Assembly: GCA_965261535.1 (NCBI GenBank)
Contig: OZ253469.1
Span: 3,286,001 to 3,350,000, forward strand
Reading direction: 5' to 3'
Length of the DNA stretch: 64,000 nucleotides
DNA from: VXNE01 sp965261535
GTDB taxonomy: Bacteria > Pseudomonadota > Gammaproteobacteria > Pseudomonadales > Azotimanducaceae
The notes under the pieces were generated by a model. It saw nothing but the letters and a program-made list of their open reading frames with translations, searched no databases and was not told the origin of the DNA. Below are positions 37,115 to 45,935 of this stretch, piece after piece. Position 1 is the first letter of the stretch; the number at the start of each line of letters is the position of its first letter. The position numbers and the translations under genes were made by a program.

Positions 37115-38869
37115 GTGGCAGTTTTCCGCGCTTTCCAATCGTCCGTGCGCTCCCAGCGGCGCCTGTTGCTCTATATCCCGCCCGTTTTGGTGTTGCTTGC
37201 CGTGCTTGGGCTGATGCTGTTCATCGATGCGCCCAAGGACGAGCTTGCGGTGGATCAGGACCTGTGCCCGAGTGGGGCGGACGAGTTATCCGAGCGGGCG
37301 GTGTTTCTGCTCGACCTGCGCAAGCCGCTGGATTTCGAGCACGCTTCGCTTCCCGGTGCCCTGCTGCGTGAAGTAGCGATGGATCTCGACGTCAATGCCG
37401 AGTTGCAGGTATTCGCCCTGGCGGGTACCGCGGCCGCGCCGAGGATTTCTCTGGATCACACCTGCAAACCCTACGACAACGCCGAGTTGGCGGGCGGCGG
37501 CACGGCGCAGAGGCGCGACTGCGATGATCTCTCGGCGGCGTTGTCGCCATCCATCCGCGACAAGGCGAGCCGGTTTTGCGCGTGGCGCGATGCGTTGCGA
37601 AGTCGACTCGATGGATTGGCTATACAGCAAAGCGACGCGCCGGTCGCAAACGCTTACCTGGTCGAGGCCATCGAAGATACGATCCTGGAGTTCGCCGAGT
37701 TTTCCGGGCGGCGATCGCTCTACATCTTTTCGGACATGATGCAACACGCGACCTGGTACTCGCAGCCGGAAGGGGGCGTGGAATACGGCGACTCCGGCGA
37801 TGCGCGCGGCTCACAAATCAGCTATTTCCCTCTACCGCGCGCCGTTGACGACCTCCGCGTGAAGATCTTTTACGTGCCCCGCCGAGGCGTGACCGAGGAC
37901 CCCCAGATCAAAGCCGAGCACAAGGACTTCTGGCGGGACTATTTTGCAGACTTCTCTGGTACGGGTATCGAGTTCGAAGACCAGCCCGTGATGGTCGCCT
38001 ATGAGGCGGAATCGCTCGCGAGCGAGCCTACGGAAATTGAGCTTGCGGCACGGGAACGAGAGCAGTTGCGGCTTGAGCGCGAACAGATAGAGCTCGCGCT
38101 GGCCGAAGTCGGGAAGGAAAGGGCAGCCCTGGAAGCGGCTAGGAAATTGGCCGCCGAAGAACAACAGGCCCGGGCGGCGCGAGAAGCTGAGTTGAAACAG
38201 CAGCAGGAGCTCGCACGGGCCGGAGAGGCAGAACGCGAATCGCAGCGGCAACGCCTCGAAGCGGGGCGTTCGGAGATCGAACGTCGGGCGGGTGAAGCGT
38301 TGGCCGCGCGAGAGGCGCCAGATGCAGTAATGCAGGAATCGATCACCGAGTCTAAGCAATCCGAAGCTGCGTCGACCCGGCCACCTCGGTCGATCATGGG
38401 ACGAGGGGTGGGACCGGATGTCAAAGAGGAGGCGCCGATTGCGCTTGAACAGACTGCGCCCGAACGGTCCAGAGACCAACCGCAGACCGGCATCACGCTG
38501 TGCGAGGTGCAACTGAAGCCCGAGTTCGCCACTGGCCCAGACTTCTATCCCGGCGGAGAGCGAGTGAATTACGGCGGGGCCATTATCACGGTTCGCTACA
38601 CGTTAAATGCCGAGGGCGAGACGGTGGATGACGAGACAGCCGTGGTCGGCGACAACTCCAACGCGACACGGCCTCGGTTCCTTGACGTGTTGGCACGCGA
38701 CACGGTCGAGTTGGTCAAAGGTTGGGAGTTCGCGTTCACGCAAGGGGACGCTTGCACCAAACCCCAAGTGCGCACGGCGGTCTTCAGGTATCGCTCCAAG
38801 TGCGTTGGCGCCCCCGTGCCGAAGTGTCGGACCATTCAGTCGGAACTAACGCTACTAACCGGAATTTGA
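37115..38869 (+). CDS. Membrane-anchored protein with coiled coil and TonB-like C-terminal domain
   Basis: A 584-residue protein from GTG 37115. One N-terminal helix (LLLYIPPVLVLLAVLGLMLF) would anchor it in the inner membrane. Next is a periplasmic domain of about 250 residues that reads VFLLDLRKPL and RSLYIFSDMMQH, possibly a von Willebrand A-like fold, though the metal-site motif is not clear. A long charged coiled coil (about residues 305-405, REREQLRLEREQIELALAEV) follows. The C-terminal domain (VNYGGAIITVRYTLNAEGE) resembles TonB-type C-terminal beta strands. Divergent from the ALDH gene; 55 bp before the glycosyltransferase. Function unknown; it may link cell envelope layers. Confidence 0.6.
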   Translation: MAVFRAFQSSVRSQRRLLLYIPPVLVLLAVLGLMLFIDAPKDELAVDQDLCPSGADELSERAVFLLDLRKPLDFEHASLPGALLREVAMDLDVNAELQVFALAGTAAAPRISLDHTCKPYDNAELAGGGTAQRRDCDDLSAALSPSIRDKASRFCAWRDALRSRLDGLAIQQSDAPVANAYLVEAIEDTILEFAEFSGRRSLYIFSDMMQHATWYSQPEGGVEYGDSGDARGSQISYFPLPRAVDDLRVKIFYVPRRGVTEDPQIKAEHKDFWRDYFADFSGTGIEFEDQPVMVAYEAESLASEPTEIELAAREREQLRLEREQIELALAEVGKERAALEAARKLAAEEQQARAAREAELKQQQELARAGEAERESQRQRLEAGRSEIERRAGEALAAREAPDAVMQESITESKQSEAASTRPPRSIMGRGVGPDVKEEAPIALEQTAPERSRDQPQTGITLCEVQLKPEFATGPDFYPGGERVNYGGAIITVRYTLNAEGETVDDETAVVGDNSNATRPRFLDVLARDTVELVKGWEFAFTQGDACTKPQVRTAVFRYRSKCVGAPVPKCRTIQSELTLLTGI

Positions 38870-38924
38870 TGACGCCGCCTTGCCGACCTTGGTGAGGCAG
38901 CGGCACGGCAGTAGTGCAGGTCAG

Positions 38925-39662
38925 ATGTACAAGAACTTGACGGTTGGCGCGGTCGTTCCAGCGAGAAACGAGGAAGGCAACATCGGTGCCGTCGTCCAGG
39001 ACCTGATGGCCTTGCGGGATGGCGATCAATCCTTGATAGACGACTTCGTGGTCTGCGATAACGGTTCGACGGATACGACGGCACAACGGGCGCGGGAAGC
39101 CGGTGCGCGAGTCGTTCGTCAGGATAGGCCGGGCTACGGCATCGCTTGCCTCACTGCAATCGATGCGCTCGAAACGGTGGACGTAGTGCTGTTCACGGAC
39201 GGCGACCGGTCGTTCGAGGCCGCGCAGTGCATCAGGCTGCTTGATGCCATCGCCGCCGGCGCGGATCTTGCCGTGGGATCCCGAGCGCTCGGTCGAATGG
39301 AGCCGGGCGCCTTGTCGGTGGCGCAGCGCGCGGGGAACCGCCTGGCCAGCTTGCTGATCCGCCTGTTGTGGGGGGAGAGTGTGACCGATCTTGGCCCTTA
39401 CCGCGCCATCCGCACCGATGCGCTCGGATTGATCGACATGCGCGACAAGGCGTACGGCTGGACGATCGAGATGCAGATCAAGGCGATGCAGTGCAACCTG
39501 CAAGTCGTCGAAACGCCCGTAGATACGTACCGCCGACGCTTCGGGAAGTCGAAGGTGGGAGGCACCTTGAGAGGCGTCGTTGGCGCCAGCGCGGGAATTC
39601 TTTCGATGATCGCGAAGTTACGCTGGCGGCAAGCGACGACCAGAAGACGCTTGGCCCGATGA
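38925..39662 (+). CDS. Glycosyltransferase family 2
   Basis: A 245-residue GT-A enzyme. It opens with VGAVVPARNEEGNIGAVVQDL, then the metal-binding DxD-like region (FTDGDRSFEA), then SRALGRMEPGALSVAQRAGNRL and GESVTDLGPYRAIR, as in dolichyl-phosphate-mannose-synthase-like and polyprenyl-glycosyl transferases. No transmembrane helices are obvious. ATG 38925 is favoured over TTG 38880. It likely transfers a sugar from a nucleotide donor to a lipid carrier. The donor and acceptor are not known. Confidence 0.86.
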   Translation: MYKNLTVGAVVPARNEEGNIGAVVQDLMALRDGDQSLIDDFVVCDNGSTDTTAQRAREAGARVVRQDRPGYGIACLTAIDALETVDVVLFTDGDRSFEAAQCIRLLDAIAAGADLAVGSRALGRMEPGALSVAQRAGNRLASLLIRLLWGESVTDLGPYRAIRTDALGLIDMRDKAYGWTIEMQIKAMQCNLQVVETPVDTYRRRFGKSKVGGTLRGVVGASAGILSMIAKLRWRQATTRRRLAR

Positions 39663-39701
39663 AGCTTGGGGAGGGATCAGGTCGGTTGGTTGGAGCTTTT
39701 C

Positions 39702-40577
39702 TTAGAAGAAGTCGAACGAGTAGCTCGCCGCGGCGCCGAATATGCTTGAAGCAGCGGCGTTGCGTCCGTCGATGACCGACGCTCCAAACAGGCTCAGGCT
39801 GATGTTTTCGTTGACGCTGTAGTAAAGCCTGGCCCCCAGCGTCCGCGTGTCTTCCTCGATTTCCGGAAATCGGTTCGGCGCGAATCCCGGACCGCCGATT
39901 TGCAGTCCGGACGTGGAATTTCCCATCCTGTATTCAACGCCGAGCGTCAGGGAGTCGTTCAGGAACCAGATGCCGGAGAGGTTGGCGAAACGTTCCCCGG
40001 GGATGTTCGCATTGCGGTTCCTGAGTCCCAGTTCCGCGGACAAGCCGAGTTGGTCGCTCAAGAATTTGCCGACGACCAGGGATACTTCGTAGCCATCGCC
40101 GCCATCTCCAAGCGAGTTTATGAAACCGGTCTCGTAGCCGCCTGCGAAGATGGCACCAGCACGCAGCGCGACGCTTGGCAGGTCGCTGACAACTTCGTCG
40201 ACGATACGCCATGTGAGGCCGATATTTGCGTCCACCATGCCGCTGAAGCTCTCGCTCGGGGTCGGGATGCCCGGCCCGGTCATGAACTGGCTCTTCGCCC
40301 AGCCCGTCTGAACATCGAGAGCGAAACTGTCGTTCAAGCCGTAGGTCCCACTCAGCCAGACGGTGTTCTGGGATAGATCCTCCCCTCCACCGCCCGGCAG
40401 CGGTCGCTTGTCCGCCCCTCGGTAGAACTCTTCGGCAGATTGCGAAACGTAAGACAGGCTGAGGTGGCCCGTGCCGGGTTCCGGCAACCACGCGGAGCCG
40501 TCCGCGAACAGGGGCTCGGAGGACAGGCAGAAAACGACAACCGAACAGGTCAGTGTCGTGTTGAGTAAACGGTGCAT
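39702..40577 (-). CDS. Outer-membrane beta-barrel protein
   Basis: A 291-residue secreted protein. ATG 40577 follows a GGAGTCAGGGA ribosome site and gives a signal peptide (MHRLLNTTLTCSVVVFCLSS). The mature part alternates hydrophobic and polar residues in strand-like runs (GTYGLNDSFALDVQTGW; LGARLYYSVNENISLSLFG). It ends in Phe, the outer-membrane barrel signature. The longer frame to 40946 adds a region with no homology. Transported substrate unknown. It follows a small exported protein gene, 17 bp away. Confidence 0.8.
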   Translation of the reverse strand: MHRLLNTTLTCSVVVFCLSSEPLFADGSAWLPEPGTGHLSLSYVSQSAEEFYRGADKRPLPGGGGEDLSQNTVWLSGTYGLNDSFALDVQTGWAKSQFMTGPGIPTPSESFSGMVDANIGLTWRIVDEVVSDLPSVALRAGAIFAGGYETGFINSLGDGGDGYEVSLVVGKFLSDQLGLSAELGLRNRNANIPGERFANLSGIWFLNDSLTLGVEYRMGNSTSGLQIGGPGFAPNRFPEIEEDTRTLGARLYYSVNENISLSLFGASVIDGRNAAASSIFGAAASYSFDFF

Positions 40578-40594
40578 TCCCTGACTCCTGACCG

Positions 40595-40960
40595 TTACAG
40601 CCTGTAGCGGCGCGTGAGGTAGTAGTTCACGAGTTCCAATCTTGCGGCGCAATCCTCGGCCTTGCCGTTGCACAGCAGCTTCACGTGCTCGTCGTCCGGC
40701 GTGCTCACTTTGTTCTCGTCGAATGCCGACTCGAGACTGTCCTTCAAACTTCGGGCCCGTGCGCGATTGAGTTCGCGTCGACTGATCGGGCACGTCCTGC
40801 ATACCAATTCGCGGAAAGTGATCGACTTGCCCAGCGCGTACGCCGCTCGGGTGTTGATCTTTCCTCCGCCCGGCGTGACAGAGCCGGAGGCCGACGCAGG
40901 AACGGAAACGAGGGCAATGCCGGCGACCATCAGGACTCCAAGGCAAATCAGTCGCGGCAC
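40595..40960 (-). CDS. Small exported Cys-rich protein of unknown function
   Basis: A 121-residue protein. GTG 40960 is preferred: it is preceded by a strong GGGAGG site and gives a signal peptide (MPRLICLGVLMVAGIALVS then ASA). The mature protein has a CRTCP motif, a basic stretch and a C-terminal CNGKAEDC pair, so disulphides or haem/metal ligation are possible. The open frame from TTG 41002 is less convincing. It is co-oriented with the barrel protein downstream, with which it may be co-transcribed. I do not recognise the family. Confidence 0.65.
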   Translation of the reverse strand: MPRLICLGVLMVAGIALVSVPASASGSVTPGGGKINTRAAYALGKSITFRELVCRTCPISRRELNRARARSLKDSLESAFDENKVSTPDDEHVKLLCNGKAEDCAARLELVNYYLTRRYRL

Positions 40961-41194
40961 TCCGGTTCCTCCCTTCGTCTTGAACGATTCAGCATCGGGC
41001 AAATTCGCTTCTCACGGCCCTGTTACACAAACGCATGAGAAATTGCAATGCGGATGGCCATCTTCGACTATTCCGGTTCGGAATTGTCCCCCCAGATTTG
41101 CGAAATGGCGGACTTCGAGGTAGACGCCGATTGCGCCGCAGCTGCGGTGACCGCTCTCTTGCACTGCGCGATCTGCGCGTCGGTGAGCATGTTC

Positions 41195-42448
41195 TTACGC
41201 CAGGGCTTGATACACGAGCCGTTGGAACGTCTCCGAATAGTTGTTGTTCGGCATCATGCCGTGATTCAGCACCTGGGTGAGACAGACGGCCAACAGTTCC
41301 TCCTTCGGGTCGGCGAAGTAAGTGGTTCCAGCCGCGCCGCCCCAACCGTATGTGCCGACGGAGCGCATCAGGGGGAAACCGTCGCGCCCGTTGTATACGG
41401 AGACGCCCAGAGCCCAATGGAAACCCGGACCGATCATCGCGATGCGCAAGTCTCCCGTATGGTTGCCGAGCATCATGTTGACCGTCTTGCGTCCGAGGAT
41501 GCGCACGCCGTCCAACTCGCCGCCGTTCAGCAGCATCTGGCCGAAACGCGCGTAGTCCCCGGCTGTGGAGAGAATGCCGCCGCTGTCACCACCGACGCCG
41601 AACTCGGTTCGGGGACCGAGGTGTTTCTCGCTCGTCTCGGCTTTCTCCGTCGCCATCAAGCGGATTTCGGCTCCTTCCTTGCGCGGCGCGTAACACGCGC
41701 CGAAACGATTCAATGCCCCATCCCTGAGGTAGAAATCCGTATCGACCATGGATAAGGGTTCGAAGATGTTGTCCCGGAAAAAGACGTCAAGCGGCTGTCC
41801 GCAAACCTCGGCAAGGACGGCACCTAGCACGGGATAGCCCATGTGGTACACGAAGCGCTCTCCCGGCTGCGCGGCGAGCGGAATCTCGGCCAGCGCCCGC
41901 ACGCGCTCGCGGTTGCTCGGCGCTGGCGAATCGCTGTCGTCGCGGGGCATCCATCCCAGGGTCTTGAGCGCGTCGGCATACTGCTGGCGATAGAAGCTCG
42001 GCATCGTCGCCGCGTCGGTAAAGCTCGTCGTGTTGGTGATGCAGTCGCGTATCGTGATGGGTCGCTTGGCCGGTTCGGTGGTCATCGGCTCGCTCGCAAC
42101 TCGCACCCGGCTGTGCGCGAACTCCGGCAGGAACTTCGCGACCGGATCGTCCGGCGTCAGCACCCCGCGTTCGAACAGGATCATGGTGGCTACGCTGGCG
42201 ACGGGCTTGGTGTTGGAATACATCCGGCACAGCGTATCGGTCGGTGCCGGCATGCCGGTGTCGAAGTCGAGCACGCCGCGCGCTTCGAGATGGACCAACC
42301 GCCCGCGACGGGCGACGAGCGTTATGAGGTTGGGGACACGTCTATCGTCCACGAACTCCTGCATGGCCGGACCGATGCGCGACAGGCGTTCGGAATCGAA
42401 GCCGAGGGATTCGGGGTCGCCAACCGGCAGCGGGGACACATCGGTCAT
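41195..42448 (-). CDS. Serine hydrolase, beta-lactamase/transpeptidase-like (class C, EstB type)
   Basis: A 417-residue serine hydrolase. The nucleophile motif is SNTK (MYSNTKPVASV). A second conserved Tyr lies in VYHMGYPVLGAVL, and a late WGGAAGTTYF resembles the third KTG-type box region. No signal peptide is evident, so it is more like cytosolic EstB-type esterases than secreted AmpC. Start ATG 42448. Natural substrate unknown. Divergent from the dam-type methylase gene. Confidence 0.85.
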   Translation of the reverse strand: MTDVSPLPVGDPESLGFDSERLSRIGPAMQEFVDDRRVPNLITLVARRGRLVHLEARGVLDFDTGMPAPTDTLCRMYSNTKPVASVATMILFERGVLTPDDPVAKFLPEFAHSRVRVASEPMTTEPAKRPITIRDCITNTTSFTDAATMPSFYRQQYADALKTLGWMPRDDSDSPAPSNRERVRALAEIPLAAQPGERFVYHMGYPVLGAVLAEVCGQPLDVFFRDNIFEPLSMVDTDFYLRDGALNRFGACYAPRKEGAEIRLMATEKAETSEKHLGPRTEFGVGGDSGGILSTAGDYARFGQMLLNGGELDGVRILGRKTVNMMLGNHTGDLRIAMIGPGFHWALGVSVYNGRDGFPLMRSVGTYGWGGAAGTTYFADPKEELLAVCLTQVLNHGMMPNNNYSETFQRLVYQALA

Positions 42449-42573
42449 GCTGATTCCTCTTGAGAATTACGTGGCGCGCGAAGTTACCACATGGATGCGA
42501 GCTAGTGCGTTTGGCAAGGGTTCGCGGCGAATGAAACAATAGGGGTCCGCGAATCGTTTGCCCGGAGAGCACG

Positions 42574-43437
42574 GTGCCGGTCATCGTTCCGCCGATCAAG
42601 AGCCAGGGTATCAAGACCAAGCTGGTGCCGTGGATCCAATCGCTGGTGCCCGACGCGAAAGGCCGCTGGATCGAACCATTCCTCGGCACGGGGGTCGTCG
42701 CGTTCAACTGTGGTTTCCGGCATGCCGTCCTGGGCGACGCCAATCCGCATGTCATCAGGTTCTATCGGGAAGTTCAGCAAGGCGTCATTTGTCCTGAGCG
42801 CGTGCGGACATACCTGGAAGCGGAAGGAGAGAAACTTCGCACCGCGGGCGGTCCGCACTACAACCACGTCAGAGCCCGCTTCAATCGAGCCCACGATCCG
42901 CTCGACTTCCTGTTCCTGTCTCGCGCCGGCTTCAACGGCATGATGCGGTTCAACCGGCGCGGCGAATGGAACATTCCGTTCTGCAAGAAACCGAACCGAT
43001 TCAGCAAGGCCTATATCACGAAGATTGTGAACCAGGTTGGCACCGCGGCGAGGGTGATCGCACCCGACTGGCGTTTCCTGCATGCCCCTTTCGGGGAAGT
43101 CATCTCCATGGCGGGAGCGGACGACGTCATCTACTGCGACCCTCCCTATTGGGGAAGGTACGCCGACTACTACAGCGGTTGGAGCGAGGCGGACGAGCGG
43201 CGGCTATTCGAAGCGCTCTCGACCACGCGGGCGCGATTCCTGTTGTCCACCTGGCACCATAACGTGTACCGCGAAAACGACATGGTGAGGCGCTACTGGA
43301 GCAGGTTTCGTATCGCGACCAAGGATCACTTCTACCACGCCGGCGCCAGGACGCGGAACCGGAATGCGGTGGTAGAGGCCCTGGTGTGCAACTTCGAACC
43401 TGAGCTGCGTGCGGGCCGAGAGCGTGGGTCGCGATGA
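42574..43437 (+). CDS. Orphan DNA N6-adenine methyltransferase (Dam/MTase D12 type)
   Basis: A 287-residue amino-methyltransferase. SAM motif: EPFLGTGVVAF at about residues 34-44; catalytic motif DPPY at residues 189-192 (CDPPYWGRY). Layout SAM motif first, DPPY later matches Dam/M.DpnII-type enzymes (alpha group). GTG start 42574. No restriction enzyme gene is adjacent, so it is an orphan. The last dozen residues (ELRAGRERGSR) fall over an old SDR fragment on the opposite strand. Recognition site cannot be read; GATC is possible but not shown. Confidence 0.85.
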   Translation: MPVIVPPIKSQGIKTKLVPWIQSLVPDAKGRWIEPFLGTGVVAFNCGFRHAVLGDANPHVIRFYREVQQGVICPERVRTYLEAEGEKLRTAGGPHYNHVRARFNRAHDPLDFLFLSRAGFNGMMRFNRRGEWNIPFCKKPNRFSKAYITKIVNQVGTAARVIAPDWRFLHAPFGEVISMAGADDVIYCDPPYWGRYADYYSGWSEADERRLFEALSTTRARFLLSTWHHNVYRENDMVRRYWSRFRIATKDHFYHAGARTRNRNAVVEALVCNFEPELRAGRERGSR

Positions 43438-43528
43438 CGCGTCGAAACTCCTCGACATCCGTGTTGACTACAGACTTGCCGCGGCTGGCAATGCCCGCTT
43501 TGTTGACGAGGATGTCGATCCGACCCAT
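43414..43528 (-). pseudogene. Fragment of short-chain dehydrogenase/reductase
   Basis: The minus frame starting at 43528 reads GRIDILVNKAGIASRGKS then DVEEFRRVIATHALG, which is the NNAG region of an SDR (N replaced by K in VNNAG). Neither the N-terminal Rossmann motif nor the catalytic YxxxK follows. Similarity fades after about 38 residues as the frame enters the end of the methylase. It is a remnant of a gene cut by a past rearrangement. Confidence 0.7.
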
Positions 43529-43647
43529 TTCGGCTCACCGCCACGGCGCGCGGAACCTCCACCCCCACGGGCAGAATGGCATCGTGTGAAGGCATCGTAT
43601 GCCGCATCGACATGCGGGGGCATCGCTCACCAGCGCGCTCCCGGGGA

Positions 43648-43707
43648 CACAGGCACGGTGGAGGTCTATCGGGTCATGGGTGCAAACGAGTCGCCGTGTC
43701 CTTTACG
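43648..43707 (+). pseudogene. Short duplicate of the start of the downstream glutathione transferase gene
   Basis: This stretch reads TGTVEVYRVMGANESPCP, aligned with TGMAEVYRVIGAEDSPYS at the start of the gene at 44468. Nucleotides match over about 57 bases, with roughly three quarters identical. After it, similarity ends abruptly just before the HigA stop. The HigBA module therefore lies between a broken GST 5' end and the complete GST gene. Confidence 0.65.
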
Positions 43708-43714
43708 CGACGAT

Positions 43715-44008
43715 TTATCGCGGCGTGACGCGTTCGGCGATCTGTGAGCCCGCTTCGATTTCCGCTCGACGAAGTTCCCATGTCTTCTGCAGGTTCAGCC
43801 AAAGTTGCGGCGTTGTCCCGAAGTACCTTGCGAGTCGCAGCGCCGTGTCGGCGCTCACCCCGCGCTGACCGTTCAGAATCATCGTGATCCTGTTCACCGG
43901 TACGCCCAGTTCCTTCGACAGTGCATTTGCCGACAACCCGATCATGTCGATCTCCTCGCGAAGAATCTCGCCCGGATGGACCGGCCTCATCCCGCTTGCA
44001 ATGTTCAT
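43715..44008 (-). CDS. higA: HigA-type antitoxin (XRE helix-turn-helix)
   Basis: A 97-residue HTH protein. The HigA signature MRPVHPGEILREEI is followed by an HTH (LSANALSKELGVPVNRITMI then NGQRGVSADTALRLARYFG). ATG 44008 has a strong GGAGAT site; the longer frame to 44089 overlaps the toxin. It binds and neutralises HigB and represses its own promoter. The gene is 14 bp downstream of higB, in toxin-first order. Confidence 0.9.
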   Translation of the reverse strand: MNIASGMRPVHPGEILREEIDMIGLSANALSKELGVPVNRITMILNGQRGVSADTALRLARYFGTTPQLWLNLQKTWELRRAEIEAGSQIAERVTPR

Positions 44009-44022
44009 CCTTCTGATCTCCT

Positions 44023-44301
44023 TCAGTGATAGTCCACAATCTCCACGTCGCACGGCCCGTCGTCGGTCCAGCGAAAACAAACCCGCCACTGCGAATTGAT
44101 CCGGATGCTGTATTGCCCGGCCCTGTCTCCACGCAACGACTCCAATCGGTTGCTCGGCAGGGCGGCCAAGTCCCGGAGCGCGTCGGCGTTGTCCAACAGT
44201 GTCAAGCGACGCGCTGCCTGATCGGCGAATCCTTGAAACGACACAACTCGATGTCCCTCGTAGAACCGCTGCGTGCTCCGACCCTTGAAGCTGCGAATCA
44301 T
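44023..44301 (-). CDS. higB: HigB toxin, RelE/ParE superfamily
   Basis: A 92-residue RelE-fold mRNA interferase. Recognisable: SFKGRSTQRFYEG at the start, LDNADALRDLAALPSNRLE, GQYSIRINSQWRVCFRW and C-terminal DVEIVDYH. This order matches HigB (host inhibition of growth). It cleaves mRNA at the ribosome unless bound by HigA. The pair is toxin-first, as typical. Start ATG 44301, 19 bp from a palindromic operator-like site. Confidence 0.9.
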   Translation of the reverse strand: MIRSFKGRSTQRFYEGHRVVSFQGFADQAARRLTLLDNADALRDLAALPSNRLESLRGDRAGQYSIRINSQWRVCFRWTDDGPCDVEIVDYH

Positions 44302-44320
44302 GCGCCGACTTTACCGAGTA

Positions 44321-44335
44321 TTACGCTTTCCGTAA
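44321..44335. promoter_or_regulatory. Palindromic operator candidate upstream of higBA
   Basis: The sequence TTACGCTTTCCGTAA is a near-perfect 5-5-5 inverted repeat (TTACG-CTTTC-CGTAA). It sits 20 bp before the higB start. HigA proteins autoregulate by binding such palindromes, so this is the likely operator. Inference from position and symmetry. Confidence 0.55.
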
Positions 44336-44467
44336 ATGCAGTTGGCTGAAGGATGTGGCAACTCGTCGGCGCGGTACGGTTTCTACCCGGTATCCAGGAA
44401 TATCGTTCCTTCGCAAAGCCAGTAGACATGCAACATAATGGGCCGTGGCACGCTTGCGGAGACAGGC

Positions 44468-45463
44468 ATGGCGGAGGTCTATCGAGTCATCGGCGCGGAA
44501 GATTCGCCGTATTCGGTCAAGGTGCGGTCGTACTTCCGCTACAAGGGAATCGCGCACGAATGGCTGTCCCGCCATGAAGCATCCGAGTTGTTCCAGAAAC
44601 ACGCGCGGCTGCCCCTCGTCCCCCTGGTGGTGACACCGGACGAGCGCGGCATACAGGATTCGACGCCGATCATCGAAGCGCTCGAACCCGAGTTCGGCGA
44701 GCCCGGCATCCATCCTCCGGACCCTGTGGCTGCCTTCGTGTCGGTACTGCTTGAGGAATTCGGCGACGAGTGGGGCAACAAGTGGATGTTCCACCTGCGC
44801 TGGGCGCGAGAAATCGACCAGATCGACTGCGCCCGGAGGTTGGCGGCGTCCGCGATGCCGAAGGCGACATCCGAGCAGATCGAGCAGGCCGCGAAGGCCG
44901 TTCGGAAACGGATGGTCAGCCGCGTGTGGTTCGTCGGCTCCAACGCAGTGACGGCGCCGCAGATCGAACAGTCCTTCAAGGACGCGCTCGGCTTCCTCGA
45001 AAGGCATCTCGCTACCCGGCCGTACCTCTTCGGCGACCGTCCGGCGTTCGCCGACTTCGGGCTCTGGGGACAGGTATACAGCGCCTGGCGCGATCACACG
45101 CCGCGGCAGATCATCGAGGCCAGCGCGCCCAACGTCTCGGCCTGGGTGGATCGCATGTTGGAGCCCGGGGCCTTAGGCGAATTTGAGCCATGGGAGTCGC
45201 TGGCGCCGTCGTTGACGCCGCTGCTCGCCGACCAGGTGGGCGCGCTGTTCTTGCCTTGGAGCGCGGCGAACGCCGCCGCCATCGAGGCCGGCGAAGAGGA
45301 ATTCACCGTGCAACTCAAGGGTAACGCCTGGACGCAGAGGCCGCAGAAGTACCATGCGCGCTCGCTCGGGGTGCTGAAATCGAAATACCAGCGCGTCGGC
45401 GGCGACGCAAGCTTAAACGCGCTGCTGCGCGAGACGGGTTGCCTCGCCTACCTGGCCGCCTGA
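44468..45463 (+). CDS. Glutathione S-transferase-like protein, large form
   Basis: A 331-residue protein. The N-terminal thioredoxin-like domain opens with VYRVIGAEDSPYSVKVRSYF, then the substrate loop PLVPLVV and the DSTPIIEAL motif typical of GST N-domains. The C-terminal helical domain follows (PYLFGDRPAFADFGLWGQV). It lacks an active-site Cys at the usual place. ATG 44468 is supported by similarity; a longer frame begins at 44438. Glutathione dependence is not proven. Its 5' end is duplicated at 43648. Confidence 0.82.
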   Translation: MAEVYRVIGAEDSPYSVKVRSYFRYKGIAHEWLSRHEASELFQKHARLPLVPLVVTPDERGIQDSTPIIEALEPEFGEPGIHPPDPVAAFVSVLLEEFGDEWGNKWMFHLRWAREIDQIDCARRLAASAMPKATSEQIEQAAKAVRKRMVSRVWFVGSNAVTAPQIEQSFKDALGFLERHLATRPYLFGDRPAFADFGLWGQVYSAWRDHTPRQIIEASAPNVSAWVDRMLEPGALGEFEPWESLAPSLTPLLADQVGALFLPWSAANAAAIEAGEEEFTVQLKGNAWTQRPQKYHARSLGVLKSKYQRVGGDASLNALLRETGCLAYLAA

Positions 45464-45935
45464 ACTGCCGGGTTGAACTTTCGGGACACGGCACTAATAG
45501 GACGTGCCGTCCTTACGAACAAACTGCCACGTACCGTCTCCTACTAAAGTGGCCCGGATATCGTCGTGTGGGTACCTGGCGTCGTCTCCTTTGGTCCGAT
45601 CTCCAATTTCCAGATAGAACACGTCTTGATCAGTGGTGTTCACCAAATGATGCGCCTTGCCCTATGCCGGGAAACCCACGCACATGCCCGGCGACAACTT
45701 GCTTTCGCCCGATTCGGTTATCAGTGTGGGTTCACCTTCGAGGACATGGACCAGTTCCTCCTGCTTGCTGTGAGCGTGCATCAATGCTGACTCTCCGCCC
45801 GGCGCCAGCCTGGTCAGGTCTGCCCCAAAATTCTTCAAGCCAAAGTGCTCGCCCAAACGCTTCTTCTCGCGTTTGGTCATACGGCTGTAGAACGGCTCCG
45901 GATAGTTGGACGCTTTCGCTCCCGCCGGAATGTTC

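Noticed and set aside
41068..41190. 40-residue ORF 4 bp after the serine hydrolase stop, minus strand
   Set aside because: No family or ribosome site seen; too short to call with confidence.
42574..43437. Complete restriction-modification system
   Set aside because: No restriction enzyme gene is next to the adenine methylase.
45553..45565. Another MITE end in the cupin gene (CCCGGATAT)
   Set aside because: Similarity stops after nine bases and the sequence is coding for the cupin C-terminus.
20500..45880. Possible amber (TAG) recoding, because both the aldolase and the cupin carry an in-frame TAG
   Set aside because: TAG is used as the normal stop in several intact genes here (mvaD, M3 peptidase, peroxiredoxin, alpha/beta hydrolase), and the aldolase also has a frameshift while the cupin has an element insertion.
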